A stretch of 64,000 bases of DNA. It comes from JAIQGF01 sp051006995. GTDB lineage: Bacteria > Acidobacteriota > Terriglobia > Terriglobales > Acidobacteriaceae. Made by a program: the position numbers and the translations under genes. The stretch covers positions 1-64,000 of the forward strand of contig JBPCSQ010000005.1 of assembly GCA_051006995.1 (NCBI GenBank), given 5' to 3'. The notes below the pieces were generated by a model that saw nothing but the letters and a program-made list of their open reading frames with translations, searched no databases and was not told the DNA's origin. How positions within the stretch are numbered: position 1 is the first letter of the stretch; each line of letters opens with the position of its first letter. Below are positions 50,482 to 59,165 of the stretch, piece after piece.

Positions 50482-52929
50482 TTACCGGCCAGTGCGTCCC
50501 GCGGTCTTTCGCTGTCCCGTTTCAGACAGGAAGCGGTCCTGGCACTGCGCCGACTCGGCGGCCACGGCCGCAAATTCCGGGCTGGCCCGCAGCTTGTTGA
50601 GCGCAGGATCGGCATGCAGCGCCGAATTCGCGCAATAGTTCTGCTGGATGGCGCTGCGGATCACCTCCGCCGACTCCGCTGGCTTCCCGCACCAGGCCAG
50701 AATCGCGCCGTGATAATAACGGAACTCGGGATCACGCAGCGCCAGCATTTCGGGAACCGCGGCGCGAGTCATGCGCGTCAATTCAGCCGGGGATACGGGT
50801 TTGACGCACGCCTGGAAGTAGCCGGCAAACCAAGCCGGGCTTGACGACATTTTTGTGGCGGCGCTGCGCGCTCCTGCCACATCACCCTGGCGGAGCAGAA
50901 CGGCCGGCAACACACTGGCAGCCCACTCCGAGCCGCTGTCGAGTTGCAGGTACTCGAGGGCCCGGGTGGAGTTGCCGAGCTCGAAGAAAACGAACGAGCA
51001 GGAGCGGAAGTCGTAGTTGCTGGGATCCAGCGCCAAGGCCGAATCGCACTCCCGCGCAGCGTCCTGCAGCAAGCCGGCATAGCGCAGTACATACGCCAGC
51101 GTAAAGTGCGACTGCGCATTTTCCGGGCGCCGGTGCACCAGTTCCACCGCTTCCTTGTAGGCCAGCGCGATCTGCCCCCGCTCAGCGCGGTTGCGCGTCA
51201 GGTGCGCCGCCGACGAGATCAGGTTCGGATCCAGCTTCAGCGCCTTCTCATACGCCTCGGCCGACTTGTCGAACATCGCCTGGCCCCCGCCCGAGTAGGA
51301 CGCGTCGTAGTAATAGCGCAGCGCCAGTGCGTCCCAGGCGGGCGCGAACTGCGCGTCCAGTTCCACCGCGCGCTCCAGCATGGTGATGGCGGTGCTGTTT
51401 GGCGCCGGGTCATGCGGCAGCGACGAGCCTCGCAGGTAGAGGTCGTACGCGTCGGCGTTGCGCGGCTGCGTGGCGCTGCTGATGGCTTCGGCGGTGATGC
51501 TGAGGGTGGGCAGCAGGCTGTGACGAACTTCGTTCGCCAGTTCCCCCTGAAGAGAAATCAGGTTGGCCGCCGGCACGGTCACGCTGCCCTGCCACACCAG
51601 GCGGTTGTGCCGCACGTCAATGTCATCGAGAGTGATGATCAGCCGGTCGCCCTGGCTCATGAAATGGCCGGTGAGAACATTGGCGGCCTTCAGTTCGCGC
51701 CCCGCCTGCGCCGGATCCGCGCCCACGTACTTGGCCGCCGTCGGCACCGGGCGGATCTCCAGCGCGCGCGAATACGCCAGGATCTTGACCAGCTCGTCGG
51801 GCAGCGCAAAGCGCAGGAAGTCGGTGTCGGGATCGCCGCTCACGTTGGTGAACGGCAGCACCACAATGGTGTTGTTCGCGGCCACGGGGACGGGACCGCC
51901 GCGCCCGTGCTTGGCCCACCACACCGTGATGACCAGCAGAATCATCACCAGCAGGCCGGCGATGCCCACCAGCGCGTAGATCTGGCGCACGCTCAGCTTG
52001 CGGAACGTGCGGGAAGGCGCGGCGGCGCGCGTCGGAACTTCCGCGCCCAGCGCCCGCATCTCCAGATCGCGGCGCAGAAGCCGGAGATCCGTCGCCAGTT
52101 CGTGCGCGCTTTGGTAACGATCGTCGCGATTCTTCTCCAGCAGCTTGCCCACCAGCGGCTCAAAGCCGGACGGCAGCTCTGGGTTCAGGCTGAGCGGCGA
52201 AACCGGGCGCTGGTGCTGGATGGCGTCCAGCGCCAGCACCGAGGTGCGCGCCATGAACGGCTTGCGTCCGGTCGCCATCTCGTAGAGCACGATGCCGAGC
52301 GAGAACAGGTCACTGCGCGGGTCCAGCGGCTCGTTCCGCGCCTGCTCCGGCGACATGTACACCGTCGTCCCTGGAATCACGTTCATCTCGGTGATGGCCT
52401 CGGCGGGCTTGTGGCGGCGTCCCGCGCCCACCGGCTCGGCGACCATCTGCTGATCGGGCGCCAGCTTGGCCAGGCCAAAATCGAGAATCTTCGCCTGCCC
52501 GCGGTTGGTGAGGAAGATGTTGCCGGGCTTGAGGTCGCGATGCACGATGCCGCTGGCGTGGGCCGCGTCCAGCGCGTCGGCGAGCTGGATGGCGATGTCC
52601 AGCACCTCCACGATATCAATCAGGCTGGTGCGTTCCAGCCGGTCCTTGATGCTCTCGCCCTGCAGCAGCTCCATCACGATAAACGGCAGGCCGTTGTGCG
52701 AGGCGATGTCGTAAATGGTGGCGATGTTGGGATGATTCAGCGACGAGGTGGTGCGCGCTTCCTGCTCGAAGCGAGCCAGCGCATTGCCGTTGCCGGAAAT
52801 GTTTTCCGGAATGAACTTCAGCGCCACGCGGCGCCCGAGGCGGATGTCTTCGGCTTCGTAAACCAGCCCCATGCCTCCGCTTCCCAGCTTCTTCAGGATG
52901 CGGTAATGGGTAATGGTTTGGCCGAGCAA
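50482..52929 (-). CDS. Membrane Ser/Thr protein kinase with TPR-rich C-terminal region
   Basis: An 815-residue kinase. The kinase domain (about 8-285) has LGSGGMGLVYEAED, HRDLKPGN and DFGLAK; the start LGQTITHYRILKKLG is typical of acidobacterial kinases. A transmembrane helix is at about 318-340 (YALVGIAGLLVMILLVITVW). A TolB-like module (TIVVLPFTNV... ALPDELVKILAY) and TPR repeats follow. It has no adjacent phosphatase or target. Its architecture matches the kinase at 41875, but the sequences differ, so it is an older paralog. The start uses an ATG with weak Shine-Dalgarno. Confidence 0.93.
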   Translation of the reverse strand: MLGQTITHYRILKKLGSGGMGLVYEAEDIRLGRRVALKFIPENISGNGNALARFEQEARTTSSLNHPNIATIYDIASHNGLPFIVMELLQGESIKDRLERTSLIDIVEVLDIAIQLADALDAAHASGIVHRDLKPGNIFLTNRGQAKILDFGLAKLAPDQQMVAEPVGAGRRHKPAEAITEMNVIPGTTVYMSPEQARNEPLDPRSDLFSLGIVLYEMATGRKPFMARTSVLALDAIQHQRPVSPLSLNPELPSGFEPLVGKLLEKNRDDRYQSAHELATDLRLLRRDLEMRALGAEVPTRAAAPSRTFRKLSVRQIYALVGIAGLLVMILLVITVWWAKHGRGGPVPVAANNTIVVLPFTNVSGDPDTDFLRFALPDELVKILAYSRALEIRPVPTAAKYVGADPAQAGRELKAANVLTGHFMSQGDRLIITLDDIDVRHNRLVWQGSVTVPAANLISLQGELANEVRHSLLPTLSITAEAISSATQPRNADAYDLYLRGSSLPHDPAPNSTAITMLERAVELDAQFAPAWDALALRYYYDASYSGGGQAMFDKSAEAYEKALKLDPNLISSAAHLTRNRAERGQIALAYKEAVELVHRRPENAQSHFTLAYVLRYAGLLQDAARECDSALALDPSNYDFRSCSFVFFELGNSTRALEYLQLDSGSEWAASVLPAVLLRQGDVAGARSAATKMSSSPAWFAGYFQACVKPVSPAELTRMTRAAVPEMLALRDPEFRYYHGAILAWCGKPAESAEVIRSAIQQNYCANSALHADPALNKLRASPEFAAVAAESAQCQDRFLSETGQRKTAGRTGR

Positions 52930-53425
52930 CGGAATTTACCCCGAAAGAGGGAATCTTAGGTCTGCGCGGCGGCGAAATCAATTCACTCCAGTTGTGGGTG
53001 CCCCACGTCTCCTGCCTTTGGCAGATGTGGGTTCTTGAAACCCGGTGCCCCTCATCCGGCCGCCTTTGGCAGGCTGGTGGGAGCACCGGGCTTTCAGCCC
53101 GGTGAAACTCTCGCCCCCAGCAGCGCTTTAGCGCTGGAACGCTCGGGCCACCAAACCTCCTGTGCTAAGCACGAATGGCGTCTTCCGGTAGGTACTTTGC
53201 CCGATATAAGAACTGCCCTCGCGGGGCCAAGATTTACATCGCCCGGCAGGCGCTTTGTCCGGATGGCGGTGGAAAACTCTGCTATAAAAGACGGACAGGC
53301 AGCAGCAACTCACGTCTGCTGAACGAGTACGGAACATCTCGCTGGAGCACTCGCCGCGCCGCCGTTTGGCCAGTGAAATGCGAAGGCAAACAAGAACCTC
53401 CCCAAAAGGAAAGGATTCACTAGCC
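52930..53425. other. 496-base intergenic region with several hairpins before bactofilin
   Basis: No convincing gene. Visible elements are a CCCACGTCT...GGCAGATGTGGG hairpin (53001-53032, same family as 22371), CCGGGCTTTCAGCCCGG (53086-53102), and AGCGCTTTAGCGCT (53124-53137). A TATAAA at 53283-53288 could be a -10 element for bactofilin, but no -35 at proper spacing is seen. Short frames here are not protein-like. Confidence 0.5.
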
Positions 53426-53962
53426 ATGTGGAAGCCCACGAATCAGCCCACGACCGGCGGACCGGCCGCGACTCCGGAGCCGCTGCGTCCGACGACCATG
53501 CCAACCCCCTCGGAGCCCACCCCGGCGGCCGCTCCGCGCAACGCGACCGTGAATTCCCAGGACCAGGCGACCATCGGAAAGTCGCTGGTCATTAAGGGCG
53601 AAGTCACGGGCTCCGAATCGCTCTACATTGACGGCCGCGTGGAAGGTTCCATTAATTTGCCCGGCAACCGCGTCACCGTCGGCCGCAACGGCGTGGTCAA
53701 CGCCAACATCAACGCCCGCGAGATCGTGGTCACGGGCAAGGTGCGCGGCAACCTGGTCGCCAGCGATCGCGTGGACATCCGCAACGAAGGCTCGCTGACC
53801 GGCGACGTCATCGCGCAGCGCATTTCCATCGAGGACGGCGCCTTCTTTAAGGGCGGCATTGACATTCGCAAGCCCGGCCAGAAGGCCAACGGCGAAGCCA
53901 AGGATGCCATGCCGGAACCGGCGACCACCTCCAGCGGCGCCGCCGCCGGCGCGCGCGCCTAA
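53426..53962 (+). CDS. Bactofilin (polymer-forming cytoskeletal protein)
   Basis: A 178-residue bactofilin. A Pro/Thr-rich N-terminal tail (1-45) precedes the right-handed beta-helix core (about 48-150), recognised from TIGKSLVIKGEVTGSESLYIDGRVEGSI, split as repeating VxGxVxG-type strands such as KVRGNLVASD. A disordered tail follows. Bactofilins polymerise without nucleotides and organise envelope or polysaccharide machinery. Start ATG 53426 has AAAGGA-like sequence about 15 bases upstream. A small zinc-ribbon gene follows. Confidence 0.92.
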   Translation: MWKPTNQPTTGGPAATPEPLRPTTMPTPSEPTPAAAPRNATVNSQDQATIGKSLVIKGEVTGSESLYIDGRVEGSINLPGNRVTVGRNGVVNANINAREIVVTGKVRGNLVASDRVDIRNEGSLTGDVIAQRISIEDGAFFKGGIDIRKPGQKANGEAKDAMPEPATTSSGAAAGARA

Positions 53963-54090
53963 TTCTCAGTTGCTGTTGCCCCACCTTATCGCGCCCGATT
54001 TTGGCGCGATAAGGTGGGCTCGGCAACTCGCACGTGGCACTCGAAATCGCTACTCGGAACTCGCAACTCAGAACTGTTGGGAACTCCCCC

Positions 54091-54291
54091 ATGTTCGAAA
54101 AGATTCTCCAGCTTCTCTCGCTCACCTGCCGCCACAAGCGGACCTCGCAGCCCTTCGCTGCCGCCGCGACCTCCGCCAGCGTGGCCACCGCCCAATGGGA
54201 ATCCGTCGGCGCCGGTCCCAGCCATTACCTGGTTTGCTTGGATTGCGGCAAGAAGATTCCCTACGACTGGGCCAATATGCGCCGGATGTAG
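54091..54291 (+). CDS. Small zinc-ribbon-like protein
   Basis: A 66-residue protein. Two Cys/His groups, CRHK (residues 11-14) and CLDCGKK near residue 50, could bind one zinc. Between them is an Ala/Ser-rich loop. No family is named. It follows bactofilin by 128 bases that contain an 'AACTCGGAACT' repeat (about 54026-54080), the same word family that begins selA. GGGA lies before the ATG. Function unknown. Confidence 0.5.
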   Translation: MFEKILQLLSLTCRHKRTSQPFAAAATSASVATAQWESVGAGPSHYLVCLDCGKKIPYDWANMRRM

Positions 54292-55108
54292 GCTGCTGCG
54301 GGGCTGCAGCAGGGCTGCAGGCGCCAGGCTTCAGCTTCGCGTCTTCTAACCGTTATTCCAATTTTGTTCGTCATTCCAATTTCCTGTCATCATTCCAATC
54401 TCTGTCATCCTGAGCGAGGGCGCACGCCCGAGTCGAAGGACCCCGAGAACAATTGAAACTTCCGCGGTGTCCTCAGCATTCTCACCAGCTCTCCCAAAAA
54501 TCCAGCCCCGCGAGGGGCGCCGCTCGCGCCCTCTTTGCTGTGTCATCCCGAGCGAGCGCGCACAAGCGAACGCGACCGAGCGCGAGTCGAGGGACCCCGC
54601 GTCTGTTCGCACCCACGCTGCCACCAGCGACGAACATCGGATATCGCCTCAGCGGCACGAAAGCGGCGGAGCCGCGGAATTCGTTAGCCCACCGCGGAAG
54701 CGGTGGGAAGAGTTCCGGAACGCGCACGAGCGCCAGCGGCGCGGCACCTCAGTGGTTGTCGCCGCTATTGCCGACATTCTTCGACGCTGATTGTTGATAA
54801 ACCGCTTTATTGTGAATTACGGGACGCCTGGTTCGTCCCCAATTTCGATACCTGCATAGGCTGCGTTGCTAAGTATTTTCAGTTCGCGGGACGAAGACCA
54901 TCCTGACCATGCGATTCTGTTACTAGGGCATTTTTTCGGCGATTCGAATACCCACGGCAGACAGAATCTGCGCATCGCACCATTTTCAGATTCACACTGT
55001 CGAGTCGCCGGGCAAACTCTTTCACCCCGTTCAAAACAGTAAGCCCTGCCAGATTGAGGCCGTGTCGGCTGACCGGTCCGCAATCGCATTTCGAGGAAGA
55101 GGTACGCA
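54292..55108. other. 817-base gene-free region rich in repeat arms
   Basis: Frames here are not protein-like. It contains two TCATCCTGAGCG / TCATCCCGAGCG arms (54405-54445 and 54540-54600), a perfect hairpin CCCACCGC-GGAA-GCGGTGGG (54688-54707), and a TGATTGTTGATAAAC word (54788) that recurs at 55795. The second half is less GC-rich. It should hold the promoter of the DUF2934-Hsp20 gene, but none is clear. Confidence 0.5.
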
Positions 55109-55642
55109 ATGGCTGTAAAGACTTCCAGAACGGGATTAAGCCCTGTATCCGCGCCTTCGGTACTCACCGTCCCCGAGTCGGAGACGAGCTTCGGACGGAT
55201 CGTGAGGGAAGCGCAACAGGCGATTGCGCAACGCGCCTATTTTCTCTGCCAGCAGCGTGGCTTCGTTCCCGGCAACGATCTGTATGACTGGTTCCGCGCC
55301 GAGTCGGAACAATTCCGGGCGGTTCCAGTCGAGATCTCGGAGGACGAGAACGAGCTGCAGGTCTTGGTCGAAGTACCAGGCTATAGCGCAGAGGACATCA
55401 ATGTTCACCTCGAGCCAACCCGCCTCGTGATCCGTGGCAACACCGAAGCTGAAGAACAGAAACAAACCGGACACGTCTCCTACTCTGAGCGTGAGGCAAC
55501 CGAAATCTTCCGGGCGGTCCAACTCCCAGTAGAAGTGGATCCGGAGAAGGCAAGCGCCATGGTTCGGGACGGAATCCTGGAAATCACCTTGCCTAAATCG
55601 CAGACCGCAAAAGCGAAGCGTGTACAAGTGAAAGCTGCCTAA
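55109..55642 (+). CDS. DUF2934-Hsp20 fusion small heat-shock protein
   Basis: A 177-residue protein. Residues ~33-66 (QQAIAQRAYFLCQQRGFV...DLYDWFRAESE) match the DUF2934 helical motif. The rest is an alpha-crystallin domain (about 68-165) with VLVEVPGYSAEDINV and DGILEITLPKS, the conserved end strand. The fusion suggests that the DUF2934 segment acts as the N-terminal arm that sets assembly or clients; this is inference. GAGGAAGAGG lies before the ATG. A terminator follows. The window thus has two Hsp20 genes of different type. Confidence 0.85.
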   Translation: MAVKTSRTGLSPVSAPSVLTVPESETSFGRIVREAQQAIAQRAYFLCQQRGFVPGNDLYDWFRAESEQFRAVPVEISEDENELQVLVEVPGYSAEDINVHLEPTRLVIRGNTEAEEQKQTGHVSYSEREATEIFRAVQLPVEVDPEKASAMVRDGILEITLPKSQTAKAKRVQVKAA

Positions 55643-55719
55643 CGGTCTGCCGAACTAGAACGCAGACACTCCAAAACTCCTGGTGCCTGTTGGCACGGCA
55701 GCGGTGAATCGACTCAACA

Positions 55720-55747
55720 GCCCCCGATATTTCGGCGGGCTTTTTTA
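55720..55747 (+). terminator. Rho-independent terminator after DUF2934-Hsp20
   Basis: GCCC-CCGA / TCGG-(C)-GGGC forms a stem with one bulge and a TATT loop, followed by TTTTTTAT. It lies about 80 bases after the stop. Confidence 0.8.
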
Positions 55748-56054
55748 TGCCAAGCTAGCCAATAGGATCAGGCAAGAAAGTTGAGCTTCCTGCATGACTG
55801 TTGATAAATCGGCTTATCACCAGCTATGCATCGACGGGCGGACAAAAAGCGGACGGTTTCCGGTTCTCTGCCTCTCCGCGTCCTCTGCGTTGATCTCTTT
55901 GCAACCTGACCCACCCTCCCAAATCGGGCATCACAAAATCCCCACATCATGCTTTTTCGCTTGCTTGTCACAGACACGCCCGCCCCAATCCGCTATCGTG
56001 ATTCTGCGCCCCAGTGGTGCAGGGTTTTGTGTCTATGCACAAGCCCGTGTTTAG

Positions 56055-56165
56055 CTCTTCGACAACTTCATCGTCGTCCGCAGCCTGGTGAACCAGTACT
56101 ACTCGGTCAATCTCTCTCCCAAGGGAGCCCAAGGGATTCCCACGGTATCCGTACGGTTACCGTGA
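56055..56165 (+). pseudogene. Possible remnant of a coding sequence
   Basis: After a stop codon, 36 codons read in one frame as LFDNFIVVRSLVNQYYSVNL followed by SPKGAQGIPTVSVRLP and a stop. The composition looks like a folded protein's C-terminus, unlike the surrounding noise. There is no start codon, and the parent family is not recognised. Confidence 0.3.
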
Positions 56166-56224
56166 CCTGTTTTTTCTGCCTACCTGATTGATTCGGCACA
56201 GGAATCTGTCGTTCTGGACATAGA

Positions 56225-56244
56225 GGGAGGGGGAGGGGGGTGGG
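56225..56244 (+). other. G-quadruplex-type motif downstream of murJ
   Basis: GGGAGGGGGAGGGGGGTGGG has four G-runs separated by single bases, a pattern known to form very stable quadruplexes. It lies about 45 bases beyond the murJ stop, on the strand that is the template for murJ transcription. Confidence 0.6.
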
Positions 56245-56290
56245 TAAACACTTCGTCGTGCGAAATCAATAATCAACTGGTAACCAGGCT

Positions 56291-57937
56291 CTACGGTTTC
56301 GCGCCTCCGCCTAGCTCCTCTGCCGCCCCTTCCGGCACCGCCGGAACCGCTGCTTGCTTTCGTCGCAGGTCCCGCGGCAAGCCGGAGCGCAGGACCCACA
56401 GTCCCGTCGCTACTGCCGCCGCCCACGTCACACTCCCGAGCAGCACCGATTCCAGGTCTGCCATGTGCCGTCCGGTCACTGCAACCAGTCCCGCGACCTT
56501 GACTCCTGCGATTCCGGCCACAACCGCGGTCACCAGCGCCTTGCCCAGCTCGCTCCAGTTCAATCCCGAGATCGGCACAAGCCGGCGCTGATGCAGCAGA
56601 ACCGCGAGCACAATGGCGTTGGCCGCGATCCCGATATCGGAGGCAATCGCCAGCCCGACCACGCCGAGCGCGCGAAACAGCGCCCAGTACACCGGCAGCG
56701 ACAGCACGGTCACGATGCTGGTGGCGATCATCGGCGTCAGCGTGTTCCCGGCGGCGTAGAAAGCTCGCGCATATAACCCCTGCACCGACCAGAACGCCAG
56801 CGAGAGCGCAAACCAGAAAAACAGCGCCGCGGTCTCGCGCGAATCGGCAAAGGTGAAGCGCCCGCGCCGATAGACCAGATCAATCACCGGCAGCGCCGTC
56901 GCCATCATCCACGCGGTCGCCAGAAACGATGCTGCCGCCAATCGGTAAATGGAGCCGTTCACGGTCTCGGCAAAATCCTTCAGCCGCTTCTCGCCCCACA
57001 GGCGCGCGAAAAATGGCAGCGACGCCTGGCCGGTGGCTTGACCGAGCACCGCAATCGGCACCGCGAAAAGACGTTTAGCGTAATTCAGGCGCGTGATGTC
57101 GCCAATGCCTCCGGAGGCGAAGTAGCGCAGGATCCAGTCGTCGGCGGTGGCAAGCGATACGCCGAGCATCAGCGGAATCGAGAGCCAGACCCATTCGCGA
57201 AACGCGGCATCATGGATGTCGAAGGACAACCGGTAGCGAATTCCGGTGCGTGCCGCGCCGGCGGCGTTCACCAGGAAAGGCCCGGCGAAAGCGCCTGCCA
57301 CCGCGCCCACGGCCAGGGACGCGATTCCAAACTGCCGCGCGCCAATCACGCCGCCGGCGATGATCCCGGCGTTATACAAAATCGGCGCCAGCGCCGGCAT
57401 CAGGAACATGCGCCGCGACAGCAGCACCGCCGACACCACCCCGCCGACGTAGAAGAACAATTGTGCCGGCAGCAGAATGCGCGTCAGGTGCACGCATAGA
57501 TCGAGCTGCGCCGGCGTGAACCGGGGAAAGATCAGCCGCTCGATTTGCGGCGTCAGAATTTCCATGATCGCGATGCCGGTCAGCAGCACCGTGCTCATGA
57601 CCGTAATGATTACGGAAAACGTCTTCTCGGCGTCGCGCTCCCGCTTCTCGGCCAGGAAGCGCGTGTAAATGGAAATGAAGGTGATGGAGGCCGTGCCGCC
57701 GGCCACGATGTAGTTCAGCCAGTCGGGAATGGTGAAGGCGGCGACGTAGGCGTCGGTCTGCGGTCCGGCGCCGAAGGCCCATGCGATATAGGCCTCGCGT
57801 ACATAGCCGATGACTCTGGACAGCAGCACCGCCGACATCAGCAGCAGCGTGGCGCTGAAGGCGCTGTGCTGGTGCGATGGTCGCAGCACGCGCGCGGCGC
57901 GCGAGAAGCGCCCGGACGGTTCGTCGGGTGTGGGCAT
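56291..57937 (-). CDS. murJ: Lipid II flippase MurJ
   Basis: A 548-residue MviN/MurJ family protein with about 14 helices, which moves lipid II across the membrane for peptidoglycan synthesis. The N-terminal block LMSAVLLSRVIGYVREAYIAWAFGAG and TDAYVAAFTIPDWL are characteristic. Start ATG 57937 is chosen because the longer frame upstream has no helix pattern and overlaps the divergent gene's leader. A general O-antigen flippase is less likely because of the MviN-type start. It is divergent from the BrkB gene. Confidence 0.9.
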   Translation of the reverse strand: MPTPDEPSGRFSRAARVLRPSHQHSAFSATLLLMSAVLLSRVIGYVREAYIAWAFGAGPQTDAYVAAFTIPDWLNYIVAGGTASITFISIYTRFLAEKRERDAEKTFSVIITVMSTVLLTGIAIMEILTPQIERLIFPRFTPAQLDLCVHLTRILLPAQLFFYVGGVVSAVLLSRRMFLMPALAPILYNAGIIAGGVIGARQFGIASLAVGAVAGAFAGPFLVNAAGAARTGIRYRLSFDIHDAAFREWVWLSIPLMLGVSLATADDWILRYFASGGIGDITRLNYAKRLFAVPIAVLGQATGQASLPFFARLWGEKRLKDFAETVNGSIYRLAAASFLATAWMMATALPVIDLVYRRGRFTFADSRETAALFFWFALSLAFWSVQGLYARAFYAAGNTLTPMIATSIVTVLSLPVYWALFRALGVVGLAIASDIGIAANAIVLAVLLHQRRLVPISGLNWSELGKALVTAVVAGIAGVKVAGLVAVTGRHMADLESVLLGSVTWAAAVATGLWVLRSGLPRDLRRKQAAVPAVPEGAAEELGGGAKP

Positions 57938-58090
57938 CGGCACCAGGATTCTACAGTGACTTCTACCCGCGACCGAGATGGCGGCGTGGGTTCCTCGCCC
58001 GTTCCTCAGCACCGCTATTCGGAATTGGCAAGGAAACCGCCCATCCCTGGCCGCCTTCCAACCATAAGTTCCCCGACAACGAGCTCTCTT

Positions 58091-59068
58091 ATGGCCGAAT
58101 CGCACAAAGATACCCGCGCTAAGCAATCTCCCTGGAAATTAGGTGGCCTGCGATTCAAGGACTTGGCCCTAAAGACCTGGCAGGGCATCAACGACGACGA
58201 CGTGCTCGGACGAGCCGGGCAGCTGGCCTATTTCTTTTTCTTCGCCGTCTTTCCCATGGCCATGTTTTTGACGGCCATGCTGGGCATTGTTGCCGGACCG
58301 GGCTCGCCGCTGGCCAACAGCCTGGCCGACTACATCACGCGCGCCATGCCGTCGTCCGCCTCCGACGTCGTGCACCAGACGATGCACAGCACTATGTCGT
58401 CCAGCGGCGGTGGCAAGCTTACCTTCGGCATCGTGGTGGCCCTGCTGTCCGCCTCCTCCGGCATGCTGGCCATGATGGCCGTGCTGAACGCCGTGTTTGG
58501 AGTGAAGGAGGGAAGATCGTTTCTCAAGCAGCGGGGAATTGCTCTGGGCCTGACGATTGGCACCGGGATCCTGATCTGCGTCGCAATCGGCCTGATCGTG
58601 GTCGGTGGGAAGGTGGCCGACGTGGTGGCCGGCGGCGCGCTGGCGTCGGCGTGGAAGATCGCACAGTACCCGATCGCCATCTTCTTCCTGCTGCTGTCGT
58701 ACTCCGTCATCTATTACTACGCTCCGAATGTGGAGCATCCCGAATGGCATTGGGTCACGCCGGGCGCGGTGGTCGGCGTAATTCTGTGGGCAATCGCTTC
58801 GGCGGGATTACGCGTGTACCTGCACTTCTTCAACAGCTACAGCGCGACCTACGGCGCGCTGGGCGGCGTGATGATCCTATTGCTCTGGTTTTACGTGACC
58901 GGCGTGGCGTTCCTGATCGGCGGAGAAATCAATGCCGTCATCGAGCGCGCCGGTACTGGGCAGACGAAGCAGCAGGAGCCGCCGGAGCGGCGTCCAGCGG
59001 GCAAGATCGAGCGTGAGAAGGAGCAGAAGCAGGCGCAGCAGGAGGTCGAGCCCAAGCGGGTGGCGTGA
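58091..59068 (+). CDS. YihY/BrkB-family membrane protein
   Basis: A 325-residue membrane protein with six hydrophobic helices. Signatures include GRAGQLAYFFFFAVFPM near residue 40 and SYSATYGALGGVMILLLWFYVTG, typical of the YihY/BrkB family (once misannotated as RNase BN). The C-terminal ~40 residues are charged and Gln-rich (KQEQKQ-type). The function is not established. Start ATG 58091 is chosen because the longer frame antisense to murJ has no support. An AT-rich palindromic repeat follows the stop. Confidence 0.9.
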   Translation: MAESHKDTRAKQSPWKLGGLRFKDLALKTWQGINDDDVLGRAGQLAYFFFFAVFPMAMFLTAMLGIVAGPGSPLANSLADYITRAMPSSASDVVHQTMHSTMSSSGGGKLTFGIVVALLSASSGMLAMMAVLNAVFGVKEGRSFLKQRGIALGLTIGTGILICVAIGLIVVGGKVADVVAGGALASAWKIAQYPIAIFFLLLSYSVIYYYAPNVEHPEWHWVTPGAVVGVILWAIASAGLRVYLHFFNSYSATYGALGGVMILLLWFYVTGVAFLIGGEINAVIERAGTGQTKQQEPPERRPAGKIEREKEQKQAQQEVEPKRVA

Positions 59069-59071
59069 CCC

Positions 59072-59165
59072 ATTGAGTGATTTGTGATTTGTGATTTAGT
59101 GATTGCAGGAGCCGCGCCCGCCGCTTTTCAATCGCTAAATCAGTCAATCACCAAATCACCCAATG
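59072..59165. repeat. 'GATTTGTGATT' flavour palindrome between BrkB and thiL
   Basis: Left arm GAGTGATTTGTGATTTGTGA with TTTAGTGATTG (59074-59105). Right arm CGCTAAATCAGTCAATCACC with AAATCACCCAATGG (59131-59166). The thiL stop codon lies in the right arm. It resembles the repeat at 11797. Confidence 0.8.

Larger units (their letters stand above)
55748..56290. other. 543-base intergenic region with decayed coding sequence and a G-run cluster
   Basis: No intact gene. It has TGACTGTTGATAAATCGGC (55795), a CTCTCCGCGTCCTCTGCG word (55866-55883) related to the CACCGAG family, a short protein-like remnant (56055-56165), an inverted repeat CACGGTA-N10-TACCGTG (56141-56164) and a G-quadruplex-type run (56225-56244). 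Confidence 0.5.

Noticed and set aside
54292..55108. Several 60-115-codon frames between the zinc-ribbon gene and DUF2934-Hsp20
   Set aside because: They translate repeat arms and have no ribosome sites or consistent composition.
57545..58090. N-terminal extension of the BrkB protein antisense to murJ
   Set aside because: The sequence is Arg/Gly/His-rich shadow of murJ; membrane-protein sequence begins after ATG 58091.
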